A program made the translations under genes and the position numbers. A stretch of DNA of 64,000 nt from Datura wrightii (Eukaryota; Streptophyta; Magnoliopsida; Solanales; Solanaceae): assembly GCA_035772735.1 (NCBI GenBank), contig JASDFA010000003.1:101718501-101782500 (forward strand). The letters are read 5' to 3'. Of the stretch, positions 24,898 through 36,481 are shown one piece after another (the first letter of the stretch is position 1; every line of letters begins with the position of its first letter). Under the pieces are notes generated by a model. It saw nothing but the letters and a program-made list of their open reading frames with translations. It was not told the DNA's origin and made no database searches.

Positions 24898-24990
24898 AGT
24901 CTCTTCGTCATAAGTGTGGCGCGCTTCACACCCATGAAAAAGACTCTACGTAACGCGGCTTTCAGACACCCTAGGACACTCTAAACCTTT

Positions 24991-25003
24991 GCTCTGATAC
25001 CAA
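24991..25003 (-). other. Primer-binding site of B
   Basis: The minus strand reads TTGGTATCAGAGC, separated by a few bases from the LTR remnant. This proves the minus orientation of B. Confidence 0.88.
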
Positions 25004-25006
25004 GTT

Positions 25007-25198
25007 TGTCACGACTTGAGAGTACATTCAGATCGTAGACACAGGACAAGGAACCCCGAAAGGTTCCAAGTCGATCCATGGCATAATCATCGCATACACT
25101 TAACACAAGAAACATCTAACATCATGAGAAAGCGGAAGAGAATAACAAGAGTCTAATATGATCCATAAAGACAATTTAATAACACTTAGATACATAGT
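25007..25198 (-). repeat. 5' LTR remnant of element B
   Basis: Matches 9491-9680 of the full LTR, then stops abruptly and joins LTR sequence of element A. About 3.1 kb of this LTR and a few bases of A are deleted. Confidence 0.82.
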
Positions 25199-27584
25199 TG
25201 CTACTAGTAGATAATGGTTATATATGTTGTGGTTAGTTGCTGCAAGATGAATTAAGATTGCATCGTAGTATCTCTCGACATGAAAGAGTATATTAAGTGT
25301 GATTAATGCTAGGAGTGTCGTAGAGATTTCCCTGCTCACCTGTTTACCATTTAGAGGGATTTTGATATCTAGCTATTGTACCAAGGCCTTAGAAGCTTGT
25401 AGTTAGTTGTTGGGTGTAACTTGGTAAGGTTGGATAGCATAGGGCGCAATTGGGAGATGTAACTTTCTATTTGACGCCTATCTAGACAGAAAAACTCGCC
25501 CACAGGCTATTGGCATACCTTGACGCCTCTAGGGCCAAAATCTTGATAGGATGACCTTACTTTTGAGTCAATGACACTAGGCTGCCTAAGGAACTGAGTG
25601 ACAACTTTCCATATGATTGGCTACTATCAGTAACCGCTAGCTTCAGTTGACTTACTGCTTGTCGTATAGGTCGCTCAACAAACTACCCTAGTTGTTAGAA
25701 ATCTAATAGACTAAGTAATATCCAAAGGGAGGAAACTTTTTAGGGATTAGACGTGGGGCCAATGCCCCGGGCTACTCTTGCAGATGCCCACATACATGTT
25801 TCTGAAAGGGCTAAATCCAGATGTACCTGCCTACAGGTCTATGAATTGCTCAAGGGAGCTATATGTTATCTGGATAGACCAGGTTGGCGTCTAGGGGACT
25901 AGAACCAAGGTATTATAGTATTACCTTTAGGCTAAGAATTATAGTAAGCGGCCTGTGGGAACTTAGGGCTGACTACTTAGGAGTATGTCCGATTAGTAGC
26001 AGCCCTACAATCTTTCTAAGTAAAGAAACTAAATAGTTGGTTGCCTGCGACCTTGCTTTTCACTTATAAACTATCACCATCCTAGTATGACCTGCATAGT
26101 ATCGGATAGGTCACTCTGGACCTCGCCCTATTCTATCTAAAACTGACAGAGGTTGTAACCGCTGCCAAGACCCTATGGTCAGGTGTAGACATATGAGGTG
26201 TGCCTGAAGGCAGCTATATAGACTATTTTAAGAGTGAGTGATGGTTGTACCAAGACAAAAAAGTTAGGTACTCCTATTGAGTGACTATATTGAGGCTATA
26301 GCATCGTACCCCTATAGGGATTAACCCACCTTAGTTAGTCTCCTGTCAAACAACCTCAGGATGGCTAACTGTATCATTGCCTACGGGGCTACGAGTTGCT
26401 CAGAGGAGCTATGTGATGTCTGAAAGGACTATATTCAGGCCTACAAGGCCGTATCGAAGTCTATTCACATATGGTTTTCCTTTATGCCATAACGACATTA
26501 CTAACCCTCAGTGGAGCCTTACGAGCCCAGTGTGCAGTTACATAATCTTAGAGGGCTCAGATACAGTTTCAGGAGCCTATGGGCTCAGTTCCTAGAGGCC
26601 GGATAGGTTTGGTTATAGTTACTTGTGAAACCATAGTGACCTGGTTAGGGGTATATAGATTGATCTGTACTTGCCAAGGCTTATGGGAGCCCAGAAAGGT
26701 TATCTCTGTGTTGTTTGCACCTTTCCCGCTTATGGAAGCCAGGTTAGGTTCTTGTTCGTATACTTGCTTACTAGATATAGCTTATGAATATATAATCGTA
26801 CAGTTTATGTTCCTAGTTGCATAGTTGTCTACTAGATGCAGGGTATTTATGAATGCATATAGGTTAACTTTTACTCCTTTTCGCTGATTACTTTTAGTTC
26901 TTTATCAGCTTCTATTTAGCTTTTATTATTGCCCTACATACTCGGTACACATTGTGCTAACGCCCATACATGGGGCGCTGCATAATTGCCTGCAGGTTTA
27001 GATAGAAAGGTTTTAGGACCTCCTTTAGCAGCTATTTAGAGTTAGCAAATTGGTCAGCTTCTTTTATTCGGAGTTGCCAGATAGTAGAGGTTTGACCATC
27101 CCTTATTATATAGTTTTTGGTTATGTGGCGGCCCTGTCTCGACCAATATTTCACTCTTAGAGTCTTGCAGCTACTTTCTATAGTTCTTAGCTAGTTGTTC
27201 GTTTTTGGCCTTGTGGGGCCTATGTATGTTAAGTTTTGTATGTTGGCCGTGAGAGGCCTAGCTTAGCTATCGGTTAGCAGCCTTGTCGGCTATAGTTTAT
27301 ATATAACTGCCTGTCTTTCTTTTGTTATGACTTAGACAGCATGATGGTCTTGTTGGCCTGCATAGGATCCCTAGATTATTGTGATTGCTGGGTTAGCTGT
27401 TTTTATGCAGGTTTGTTGTGCGACCTTATCAGCTCGAGGTTGTATTTATAACTGAGATATAGCTATTTGTTTTCTTGATTTTGAGTTGCTGGCAGGCACC
27501 AAAGGTGCAAAGGCCCAGCTAGGTCAGCCCAGGTTCTAGTGTGGCACTAGGTGCCAATCACACCTCCCAAGGTGGGGCGTGACA
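25199..27584 (+). repeat. 5' LTR of element A, second part
   Basis: Resumes the A LTR, matching about 31115-33461, and ends GGGGCGTGACA. It includes a GCTCAGATACAGTTTCAGGA phrase (from 26554) and GGCC...GGCC phrases (27208-27440). Confidence 0.82.
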
Positions 27585-27587
27585 AAC

Positions 27588-27600
27588 TTGGTATCAGAGC
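27588..27600 (+). other. Primer-binding site of A
   Basis: TTGGTATCAGAGC, three bases after the LTR end. Confidence 0.9.
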
Positions 27601-27789
27601 ATCATCGTATCTTAGGGAGTCTGCAAGTTGTTTCTAGTAGAGTCTTGTTTATAAATGTGTTATGCACCACATATTATAAGCAGGAAGCTATGAGACATGA
27701 TATTATGGTTACCGCTCCTTCTCAGATCGTGCTATAGAGCAGAGTTGTATAGGGTTAGAGTCCCTAAGCTTATATTATTATGTCTATCT

Positions 27790-30130
27790 AGAATAATGTT
27801 TGATATGAGATAGACTATAGCCAGCCATAAGTTAGATACAGTAGCAAGAGAGGGTACTAGCGAGGTGCCACAGTTGGGGGACATCCCAGCCTGAGGGAGA
27901 AGGAGAGACATTCTCTTCAATCTCCCTAGCATCCTCCAGGGGCACCAGGAAGTTCATAAGGTAACAGACATGCCAACATCATTCCTAGTTGTTTCTACAC
28001 CCTTGGAATAGGAGGTCAGGAGTGTAGTATATATATGATGGCTTACTTAGTAACTACTTAGTATGAGACAGGGACAACAACTACTGTTGGAATACCTAAA
28101 AGGTGCGAGAGGTTGTGAAATTGTGAGATTTTTACCTCTAGCCTTTAGAGTTTGTTGAGTTTCATACCTTAGTCCCACCGTAGTATGATATGGTTATTTT
28201 CCGCCTCCCAACCCTTTTCTCAATATAGAAGAGAGCATTAGTATTGATGGTATGTTGTTAGGAGTAAATGGTAAAGGAGGACTAGGCCCATTGATTCTTG
28301 GGGGTGTTAGAAAAGTGGTCAAGATCCTTAGTACTTAAATAAGCCACCTAGACCTTCACTACAGTAAAATCAGGAGGGCAGGTAAGATTGCTAGCAGCAG
28401 CCAAGTACGTGTGATAGTCCATAAGCAATAAGACTCCCAGTAATAGTAAGGCTCAGGTCAGAAATTGATTAATCCTACCAAAGCATATTGATGGTGGTAG
28501 TGATTACCTAGAGAATAATGGTGGTGGCCCCCAACTTATGATGTTGAGGGACAAAGAGATTATGTGACGGGAATCAACACGAGTGCGGGTCAGGACAATA
28601 TAGGTTAGTAGACTTGGCCAGTAGTATCCTTGCCAGTATGGTGCATAGGGCACGAACCTCAGATTTTAGCTTATAGAAGTAAGAGCAAGACATGAACCTC
28701 TAGTTCCGTGGGAGAACAGAACCACCTTTAGGTGGTAGTAGCTGATAGAGTATGGAATCACCGCTGAATGTAGAGAAATAAGAATCACGCTTACATTTAA
28801 AGGATAGTGAGATTGTGACTAAGAATACTGCAGTATCATCTCTAGATATGGAGGCGAAAGAGTGACAATACGGAGACTGTATCCTAGCATGACCTAAAGA
28901 TAAAGCTCAGCAGAAGGAGTCATCGGCCTTCGAGATAGAAGGGGGCGTAGTCTTGAGACCCAGAGGTTGACTCTGCGTTCCAAATGTGATAGGGCTTCGT
29001 TAGTAGATTGTAGCATTGGTACACCATGTCCATTATTTCCTCTACCCAGGTTTGAAAAGACATATCAAGTTATAAAACAGATTTACTGTTGGCATGGGAA
29101 GAAGAAAGATAATGTTGAGTTGTAGCATAGAGCTCAAATGGCCAGAAGGGAAAGGTTGAACATAAGAAGTTGAGCGAGTTAATTCAAGAGATAGCCGTGC
29201 CTACGCAAAAATGGGAAGTAGTCAAAATGAATTTAGCTACAGGTTTACCTCGTATCAGGTGTAAATTTGACCCTACTCGGGTCATTTTCGAAAAGTTAAT
29301 GAGATCAACTAATTTCTTGTTGGTCAGAATTATATTTCAACTAAAGATTTCACTAAGTTAAGCACCAAAGAAATAGTCCGGCTACATGATATCCCAGTGT
29401 CTATTAAATTTTGACAGAGGGGCATAACTCATAGCTAGGTTTTGGAAAGGCTGTCAGAATGGATAGGGACACAAGTTAATTTGAGTACAACTTCTCATCC
29501 CTAGACAGATGGCCAAGCAAAGCACACGATTCAAATGCTCAAAGATATGTTTTGGGTAGGAATGTAAGTCCCCCATATGATGCCCTAAAGTAGGTAAGTC
29601 AAGGTTAATTGAACCTGACATAATACATCAGTTAGAAGAAAAAAAAGTTAAACTCATTAAAAGATATTTACTGGCAGCCCAGAGTCATCAGAAGCCCTAT
29701 TTCGATATGCGACGTAGGGACTTGGAAATTGATATGACGACTAAGTATCCTTAAAGTTTTGCCAAAGAAGGGCATTGTGAGATTTGACGAGAAGGGCAAG
29801 CCCAGCCCTAGATTTACTGGGCTATACCAGATCCTCCGAAAGATGGCCAAGTGGCCTATGAGTTAGAGTTTCCTTCGGGGATAGGATCAATTCATCGTTG
29901 GTAGGAGACCCTTCTCAGGTTGTCCCAGTCGAGGATGCTCAGGTTGTAAAAGAGTCGTCCCATGCGGAGACTCCAATAGTTATACTAGATCGTCAGGTCC
30001 GTAGGGGCTATCTTGAGAACCAAGCCTATTAGAGTCTTATGGAGGAATATAAATATAGAAGATATGAATTGAGAAGCTAAGGATGATGCAATGAAAGTAT
30101 ACAAACATAGATATCCTCAGTTGTTTTAGG
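27790..30130 (+). pseudogene. Decayed gag-pol of element A, RT region missing
   Basis: The gag part (about 27790-28560) is barely recognisable. From about 29020 the integrase zinc region is seen in scraps. The integrase core follows at 29170-29360 (QEIAVPTQKWEVVKMNLATG; the first catalytic Asp appears replaced by Asn), and then remnants of DDE motif 2 and the 'TDGQ' region (29400-29560). The chromodomain-like tail is at 29880-30130 (FVGDP..VVPVEDAQ, then VILDRQVRR). There are many stops and frameshifts. No RT catalytic motif or RNase H is present, matching the 2.5-kb shortfall against C. Confidence 0.75.
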
Positions 30131-30409
30131 CTCTATGATGATAGTATATAAACTCAGACAATTTCAGTTAAAGGCAGGATAGTTTCAGGTGTTGTATAGT
30201 TGCCTTTGTTTCTATTGTTATCAGTTGCTTACATATATGTGGTGGATCTATGTTATTCAGTTGCAAGTAGCATCCTGTGAGACGCTTGTGTTGGACTTTT
30301 CTGTGTTTCAGGTTTTCATATAGTCTATATTATAGAGGAGACTCTACCCAAATTTTTAGGAAGGAAAGAACCTCTTAAGATTGAATTATATTCGCAGACA
30401 AATGTTCCT

Positions 30410-30418
30410 AAAGGGGGA
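30410..30418 (+). other. Polypurine tract of A
   Basis: AAAGGGGGA immediately before the 3' LTR start. Confidence 0.8.
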
Positions 30419-33400
30419 TGATATTAAACCCCATAAGTTGCCATTGATTAGCGGACGTGTGTGTGCGCTTGTGATAATGTCAGGAGCATGACACGTGCAG
30501 GAAAAGGCCTAAAGAGGGGAGCGCACGAGTACATCATCAAATAAGCAGAAGGCCGAAGCCAGAGGCAGGGCGCAAGGAGCGACGCGTCGCCCCCGCTTGC
30601 CGGCGTGTTAGGAAACGCGCCGTGTCCCCTTGCCACCGCCTCCCTATATATATGTCAAGTGAGGGCAATCTTGTTTCATTTAATATTTCCCCCAACAGAG
30701 GACTCGGGTGAGGCGAAGAGGGCATGAGGTTTTCTACTTTTAGAAGCCAAATTATGCTGCTAAATCACCTCCAAATGTTAATTCTTCTTAGGTAATGATT
30801 ACTAGGCCTTTGAAGAACGTATCTATGGAGTTATTTCTTCAAAATTGGCCCGGTTCGATGGAGACCCACCGAGTAGAAGTTGTGAAAATTACTTCTAATC
30901 ATGTCCTAAGCGTCTACATGTGATAAAGACTAAGAACAAAATTACTATATCGGTATAAAGGCTACGAGTTGGAGGAATTACTGGTTCTAAGCTGGAACAA
31001 GATTGGGCGAGCAGAATTCGACAATTGAGGTATGTTAAGACTAACCTCTTCGGCAAGTTATCCTCGTCGTACAATCGATACAACCTATACCTTTGTAAGT
31101 AAGTTGACCAATATATAATGGTTATATATGTGGTGGTTAGCTACTGCAAGGAGAATTAAGATTGCATCATAGTATCCCTCGACGGAAAGAGTATATTAAG
31201 TATGATTAACGCTAGGAGCATCGTAGAGATTTCCCTGCTCACCTATTTACCATTTAGAAGGATTCTGATATCTTGTTGTCATACCAAGGCCTTAGAAGCT
31301 TGTAGTTAGCTGTTGAGTGTAACTTGGTGAGGTTGGACAACATAGGGTGCAACTGGGTGATGTGACTTTCCATTTGATGCCTATCTAGACAGTAAAGCTT
31401 GCCCATAGGCTGTTTGTGTACCTTGATGCCTCCATGGCTAGAATCTTGATAGGATGGCCTTACCTTTAAGTAAATGGCACTAGCGTTGCCTAAGGAACTG
31501 AGCGATATCTCGCCATATGTTTGGCTACTGTCAGTGACCGCTAGCTTCAGTTGACTTACTGCTTGTCATATAGGTCACTCAGTAAACCACCCTAGTTGTT
31601 AGAAATCTGATAGACTAAGTAATGTCCTAAGGGGGGGCGGGGGGGAACTTGTCAGGGATTAGATGTGGGGCCAACGCCTTGGGCTTCTCTTGCAGACGCC
31701 CACGTACATGTTGCCGTGAAGGGCTAAATCCATATGTACCTACCTACGGGGCTATAAATTACTCAAGGGATCTATATGTTATCTAGATAGACCAAGTTGA
31801 CGTCTAGGGGACTAGAACCAAGGTATTATAGTATTACCTTCAGGATAAGAAATTATAGTAAGCGGCTTGTGGGAATTTAGGGCTGACTGCTTAGGAACAT
31901 GTCCAATTAGTAGCAGCCCTACAGTTGTCTAAGTAAAGAAACTAAATAGTTAATCGCCTGTAGTCTTGTTGTTTGCTTATGAACTATCACTATCCTAGTA
32001 TGACCTTTAGAGTATTGCTTAGGTCACCCCGGACCTCGTCCTATTCTATCTAAATTAACAGAGGTTGTAACTGCTGCCAGGACCCACTAGTTAGGTGTAG
32101 GCACATGAGGTGTGCTTGTAGGCAGCTATATAGACTGTTTTAAGAGCAAGTGATGGTTGTGCCAGGCCTGAAGATCTAGGTACGCCTATTGAGTGACTAT
32201 ATTGAGGCTATAACATCGTACCCCTGTAAGGATTGACCCATCTTAGTTGGTCTCCTGTGAAACAACCTAAAGATAATTGTATCATTGCCTATGGGGCTAC
32301 GGATTGCTCAGACAAGATATGTGATGCCTGAAAGGACTATATTCAGGCCTATCAGGCTGTATCGAAGTCCATTCGCGTATGGCTTTCCTTTATGCCATAA
32401 CAACATTACTGACTCTCAGTGGAGCCTTGCGAGCCCATGGTGTAGTTAGATAAGCTTAGAGGGCTCAAATATGATTAAAGGAGCCCATGGGCTTAGTTGT
32501 AGTCCTAGAGGCCAGATAGGTTTGGTTATAGTTATTTGTGAAACCATAGTGACCTGGTTAAGGGTACATAGATTGATCTGTAGTTGCCAAGGCTTATGGG
32601 GGCCCAGGCAGGTTATCTCTGTGTTGTTTGCACCTTCCCGGCTTATGGGAGCCAGGTTAGGTTCTTTTTTCTATACTTGCTTACTAGATATAACTTATGA
32701 ATATATAATAATACAATTTGTGTTCCTGGTTGCCTAATTGTCTAATAGATGCTGGTTGTGGTTATGAATGCATATAGGTTAATTCTACCCCTTTTCACTG
32801 ATTACTTTCAGTTCTTTATCAGCTTTTATTCATCTTTTATTATTTTCTTACATACTCGGTACATATTGCACTGACGCCCATACATGGGGTGCTGCATACT
32901 TCCCTGCACGTTTAGACAGACAGGTTCTGGGACCTCCTTTAGCAACAATTCAAAGTCGACAAACTGGTAAGCTCCTTTTATTCGGAGTTTCCAGATAGTA
33001 GAGGTTTGCCTGTCCCTTATTATATAGCTTTTGGGTAGGCCGGGGCCCTGTCCCGACCAATATTTCAGTCTTAGAGGCTTGCAGACTACAATCTATAGTT
33101 CTTAGCTAGTTGTTCGTTGTTGGCCATGTGGGGCCTAGCTTATCTATCGGTTAGCAGCCTTGTCGGCTATAGTTTCTATTTAACTACCTGTCTTCCTTTT
33201 GTTATGACTTAGATAGTATGGTGGTCTTGTCAACCTTCATAGGATCCCTGGATTATTGTGATTGTAGAGTTAGCTGTTTTTACGTAGGTTTGTTGTGCGG
33301 CCTTGTCGGCCCGAGGCTATGTTTATTATTTAGATATAGCTGTTTGTTTTCTTGATTTTGAGTTGCTGGCAAGCACCAGAGTTTCATATGCCTGGCTAGG

Positions 33401-33461
33401 TCAGCCTAGGTTCCAGTGTGGCATTAGGTGCCAGTCACGCCTCCCAAGGTGGGGCATGACA
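30419..33461 (+). repeat. 3' LTR of element A
   Basis: About 3.0 kb, ending GGGGCATGACA, followed by ATCGA. A U3 GC-rich word cluster (30555-30635) and TATA box (TATATATATG, about 30646) repeat the layout of the 5' copy. A poly-G/C stretch is present near 31631-31645. Confidence 0.87.
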
Positions 33462-34022
33462 ATCGACTTAGCAGGTTTCTATAGTGAAGGTTGTCTTGCT
33501 GCCGCAGACTCTGTACAGTGAAAAAGGTACCCCTGTAACAGATCTGCTGATATAGTAGAACTATCGCTGCAACGTACATGGCCAGGAAGAATGCCAGATT
33601 CTAGAAATTTCAAGTTTCCTTGTCTGGAATAGCAACCACAAGCATCGAGAAACCAAAACCATTCAAACAATTCGAGTATGAGTAAAACCGCGTTTATAGA
33701 ATATAAGGGGGCCAACACTACCAACGTCAACGAATGCCAAATGGGCATTTGAAGGAACAAGTACCAATATCCAAAAGCAGAAAAAAAGTAAATAGTATTA
33801 TCTTACAAGCCCCATGTAGGGGCTACCCAAAATAAGTGATAACAACAAATAATTGGGGGGGGGGGGGGGAGGGGGAATCACTGCGACCCATCTAGCTAGA
33901 GGCCTCGTCACTACCACTACCTGCATCCTCGTCCGCGCCCTCCTTGAACCCGTTGAGGAAGGAGATCTTGGGGCAGTCCTACCTGGTCACCTGGGGTGTC
34001 CTGACATTAGGAGCAAGGGTCT
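33462..34022. other. Internal part of element Z, non-coding
   Basis: Z sequence resuming after element A. It has a G-homopolymer-rich stretch at 33856-33877 and no recognised domain. The minus strand downstream of the antisense ORF ends here. Confidence 0.5.
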
Positions 34023-34617
34023 TCAGGATCTTCTTGATCCCTTTCCACATGCGGACGAGCAGCTTGTCTCGAGAACGCCGCTTCCTCCTTTTCCACTCCA
34101 AGTCCTCCCGGAGCTCACCGTGGGCTTGATCCAGGGTGGCAATTGCCCATATATCTCCCCTAGATCGACAACCGTTGTTCTTGAGGTCCTACTAATAGAG
34201 GGCCTGCTAGGGGAAGGAGGAACGGGTAACCCTCCCAGTAGCTCCTGCATGGCCACCATCTCGGCCTCTATCTGCTTGAACAGTCCCCCGTGCCTTAGAA
34301 GTGTTGTCCCCATTGTCACCCTCAGATGAGGTGGACTTCCTCTTCTTCCTATCTCTCCTCGGAGCTCCCTTTACCCTCATAGGGTCAAAAGTCCTATCAC
34401 AGCCCACGATGAGGTCCCTGGACTCTTGGTGCACTCTAGCCCGTTTGTAGAGCCTGTTAATAAGAGAAGGGAAGGGTAGGCGGTGATAGGACTAGCTGAG
34501 AAGTACCACCACTCCTCCAGAATTTGAGCTCCCATATTCACCCTTACCCCACTCAATACACATGCCACCACCAAAGCACAGGGATAGGTCATGTCTGTAA
34601 TATTGGAGGATAGGTGG
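34023..34617 (-). pseudogene. C-terminal half of the antisense 'plant transposon protein'-like ORF in Z
   Basis: The minus-strand frames read SSNITDMTYPCALVVACVLS, then GVRVNMGAQILEEWWYFSAS, then a basic Lys/Arg-rich tail (KGAPRRDRKKRKS) and a coiled-coil-like stretch. This resembles the domain that I recall Pfam lists as 'Putative plant transposon protein' (PF20167, to be checked). Frameshifts separate the pieces. Element D interrupts the ORF at 34617/54845; the N-terminal half is at 54845-55375. It runs opposite to the LTRs of Z. Biochemical role unknown. Confidence 0.6.
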
Positions 34618-36211
34618 TGATAACGCTCAAACCACACCTCTTACTGAAGTGAGAAGCGGATGTTGTCAATAAAGAACCCAACTAGAGGTTGGAGTCGATC
34701 CCACAGGGAATAGGGAGACTGGATTATAGCTGGTAATTGAACTTGTAAGGCAGTTACTTCAAAATAGGGGGATTCTAAAGAAAATCAATAATAAAAGTAA
34801 ATATCAAAATTCTGATGTGAAGTCAATATCAAAGGATAACTAGGGTTTGTGTTCCCCATGGGTTCATAACTACTTTGGGTATACACTCGTGATTATCACC
34901 AATACTTACTTATAGAACTGATAACTTTAGGTTCATTCGAACGACTGACCAATCCCTATTAAATGACTATACTCAATCACTCAACCAAGTCTCATGATCG
35001 GTTTCAAACTATTCATTATCACTAAGTTCCAGATTCAACTATCCTGTGACAACAGCTCAAGTTAATACAATGATTATCAAAATCAAGGCTCTATTGTAAT
35101 CCTCTTTTCCTAATCTCTACCTCTTCAACCAAAGCAAGTAAAGAATTCGGGCACTTCCGAACGTTGCGTACCGTTAAGAAACATTTAAGAATGAAGAGAA
35201 TACAATATAAGTGTTTGTATTGGTTTTAAGATCACTTTGTGCAACCCTAGCTTGTTAATTCACCAGGATTCCCACAACCCTAGTTATGGAGGTTTTAGCC
35301 TCTTATCGTTGCAAGGTTGTGATTTGCATTCATGATTAGGAATAAAAATCAACACTTACAATAATGATTGAGAAAAACACTTCCTTAAATTACTCCACAA
35401 AATTTTGAAAAACAAGTAGCAAGAACAAGATGAATTCAAGAAAAGGTTGATCACAAGTTGAATCAACTCAATTCTCTCTCTCTCTTACTTGTTTCTCTTT
35501 TTTCTATCGTTGTCTGATTGTCTACAGAAAAATAAAACCTAAAACATATTTATACATACACAAGAATACTTTTCCTAGACTAACTGGATGAATTTTCATA
35601 TCTAGTGGCGCTGTCGTCACGAGCCAAGGTACGATCCGTAGCAGCTTCCTACGACTCGTAGCTGCCTGTCGTGCCTTGCATTATTGAATGAATTTCGGCT
35701 AAGTGTTGGATCCAGGTATGATTCGTACTTCCTTCATACGACCCGTACTGAGCTCCCATAGTTTAATTCTGAAACTTTGGAATTCTTCTGAAGTTCCATA
35801 CGACCGTCATGGTACAACTCGTACCTTCTTCCCACAGGCCGTACATTCCTTCCATAGAAGGAGTCAACACTTGATGCAACTTTTCTGAATTTTGTCACGA
35901 TTTCTTCATCACGACTCGTTCTAGCTTGGTACGATTCGTACTGAGACTCGTACATTGCCTCTTTGCACCTTAAGCCTTCTGCAACTCTTCATGGCCCTCA
36001 GTACGACTCGTAGGTCCTTTCTACGGCTCGTACTATGGTCTGCACATTAAGCATATCTTGCATCTTTTAGGCTTTCTTTTGCCATTTTTAGGTCCAACAT
36101 CAATTCATCCCGCAATCAAGGGAAAAATGCCTTATATCTACATAAACATACCTAAGTTCATGCTATTCTTAGTTTTGAGCGTCGAAAGTGCTGTAAACCA
36201 ACAACACATTA
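34618..36211 (-). repeat. 3' LTR of element D
   Basis: Matches 53240-54844. On the minus strand the TACGACTCGTA word cluster (35620-36045) is followed by a TATA box, TATAAATA (35554-35547), and then a CT-microsatellite transcribed region (about 35470-35488). Confidence 0.88.
35547..36045 (-). promoter_or_regulatory. U3 TACGACTCGTA word array and TATA box of D
   Basis: At least eight exact or near copies, for example ACGACTCGT at 35651-35659 and 36003-36011 and TACGATTCGTA near 35931. They lie upstream of TATAAATA on the element strand. The same array is in the 5' LTR (54255-54670). Confidence 0.55.
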
Positions 36212-36227
36212 ACACCCTCAACTTAAG
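36212..36227 (-). other. Polypurine tract of D
   Basis: The minus strand reads CTTAAGTTGAGGGTGT against the 3' LTR, like other Athila-type tracts. Confidence 0.65.
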
Positions 36228-36481
36228 ACTTTTGCATGCCCTCAGGAGAAAAACTAAAACACGACGCTCAACTAGAAAATAGACTTATGATACTACAACC
36301 AATATTTAAACAAACCTGCACTTTCTATACAAACTGTACTGACCCTTTCTAATGGAACAAAATCAACTAATGTATTACAAGCAACATCAAAACATCATAA
36401 ACAGGGATCAAAATATGTCATTTATCTGTCAACAAGTAATGGAGTCATTACCAATGTTTTCCACATAGACTAATGGTAAAA
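36228..36481 (-). other. Element D sequence between its polypurine tract and element E
   Basis: Non-coding. It ends in TAAAA (36477-36481), the target duplication of E. Confidence 0.65.

Larger units (their letters stand above)
9491..25198 (-). mobile_element. Element B: gag-only chromovirus derivative, inserted in the A 5' LTR
   Basis: Minus-oriented. The full LTR is at 9491-12811 (TGTCACGACC...GGTGTTACA), with a polypurine tract at its inner edge. At the other end are a primer-binding site (24991-25003) and only 192 bp of the 5' LTR. After removing nested element C, the internal region is about 2.2 kb and holds only gag remnants. Because C's target duplication is intact, pol was already missing when C inserted. 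No target duplication for B can be seen, since its right end is deleted. Confidence 0.8.
8795..33461 (+). mobile_element. Element A: chromovirus with an RT deletion, inserted in Z
   Basis: The target duplication ATCGA is perfect on both sides (8790-8794 and 33462-33466). The LTRs begin TGTTACACCCC (8795) and TGATATTAAACC (30419) and both end TGACA. The 5' LTR is split by element B. The primer-binding site is at 27588 and the polypurine tract at 30410. The internal region is only about 2.8 kb, compared with about 5.3 kb in related element C, so much of gag-pol is deleted. Confidence 0.85.

Noticed and set aside
33853..34329. 158-residue plus-strand ORF
   Set aside because: It is the reverse of the recognisable minus-strand 'plant transposon protein'-like sequence and starts in a poly-G run; treated as a shadow.
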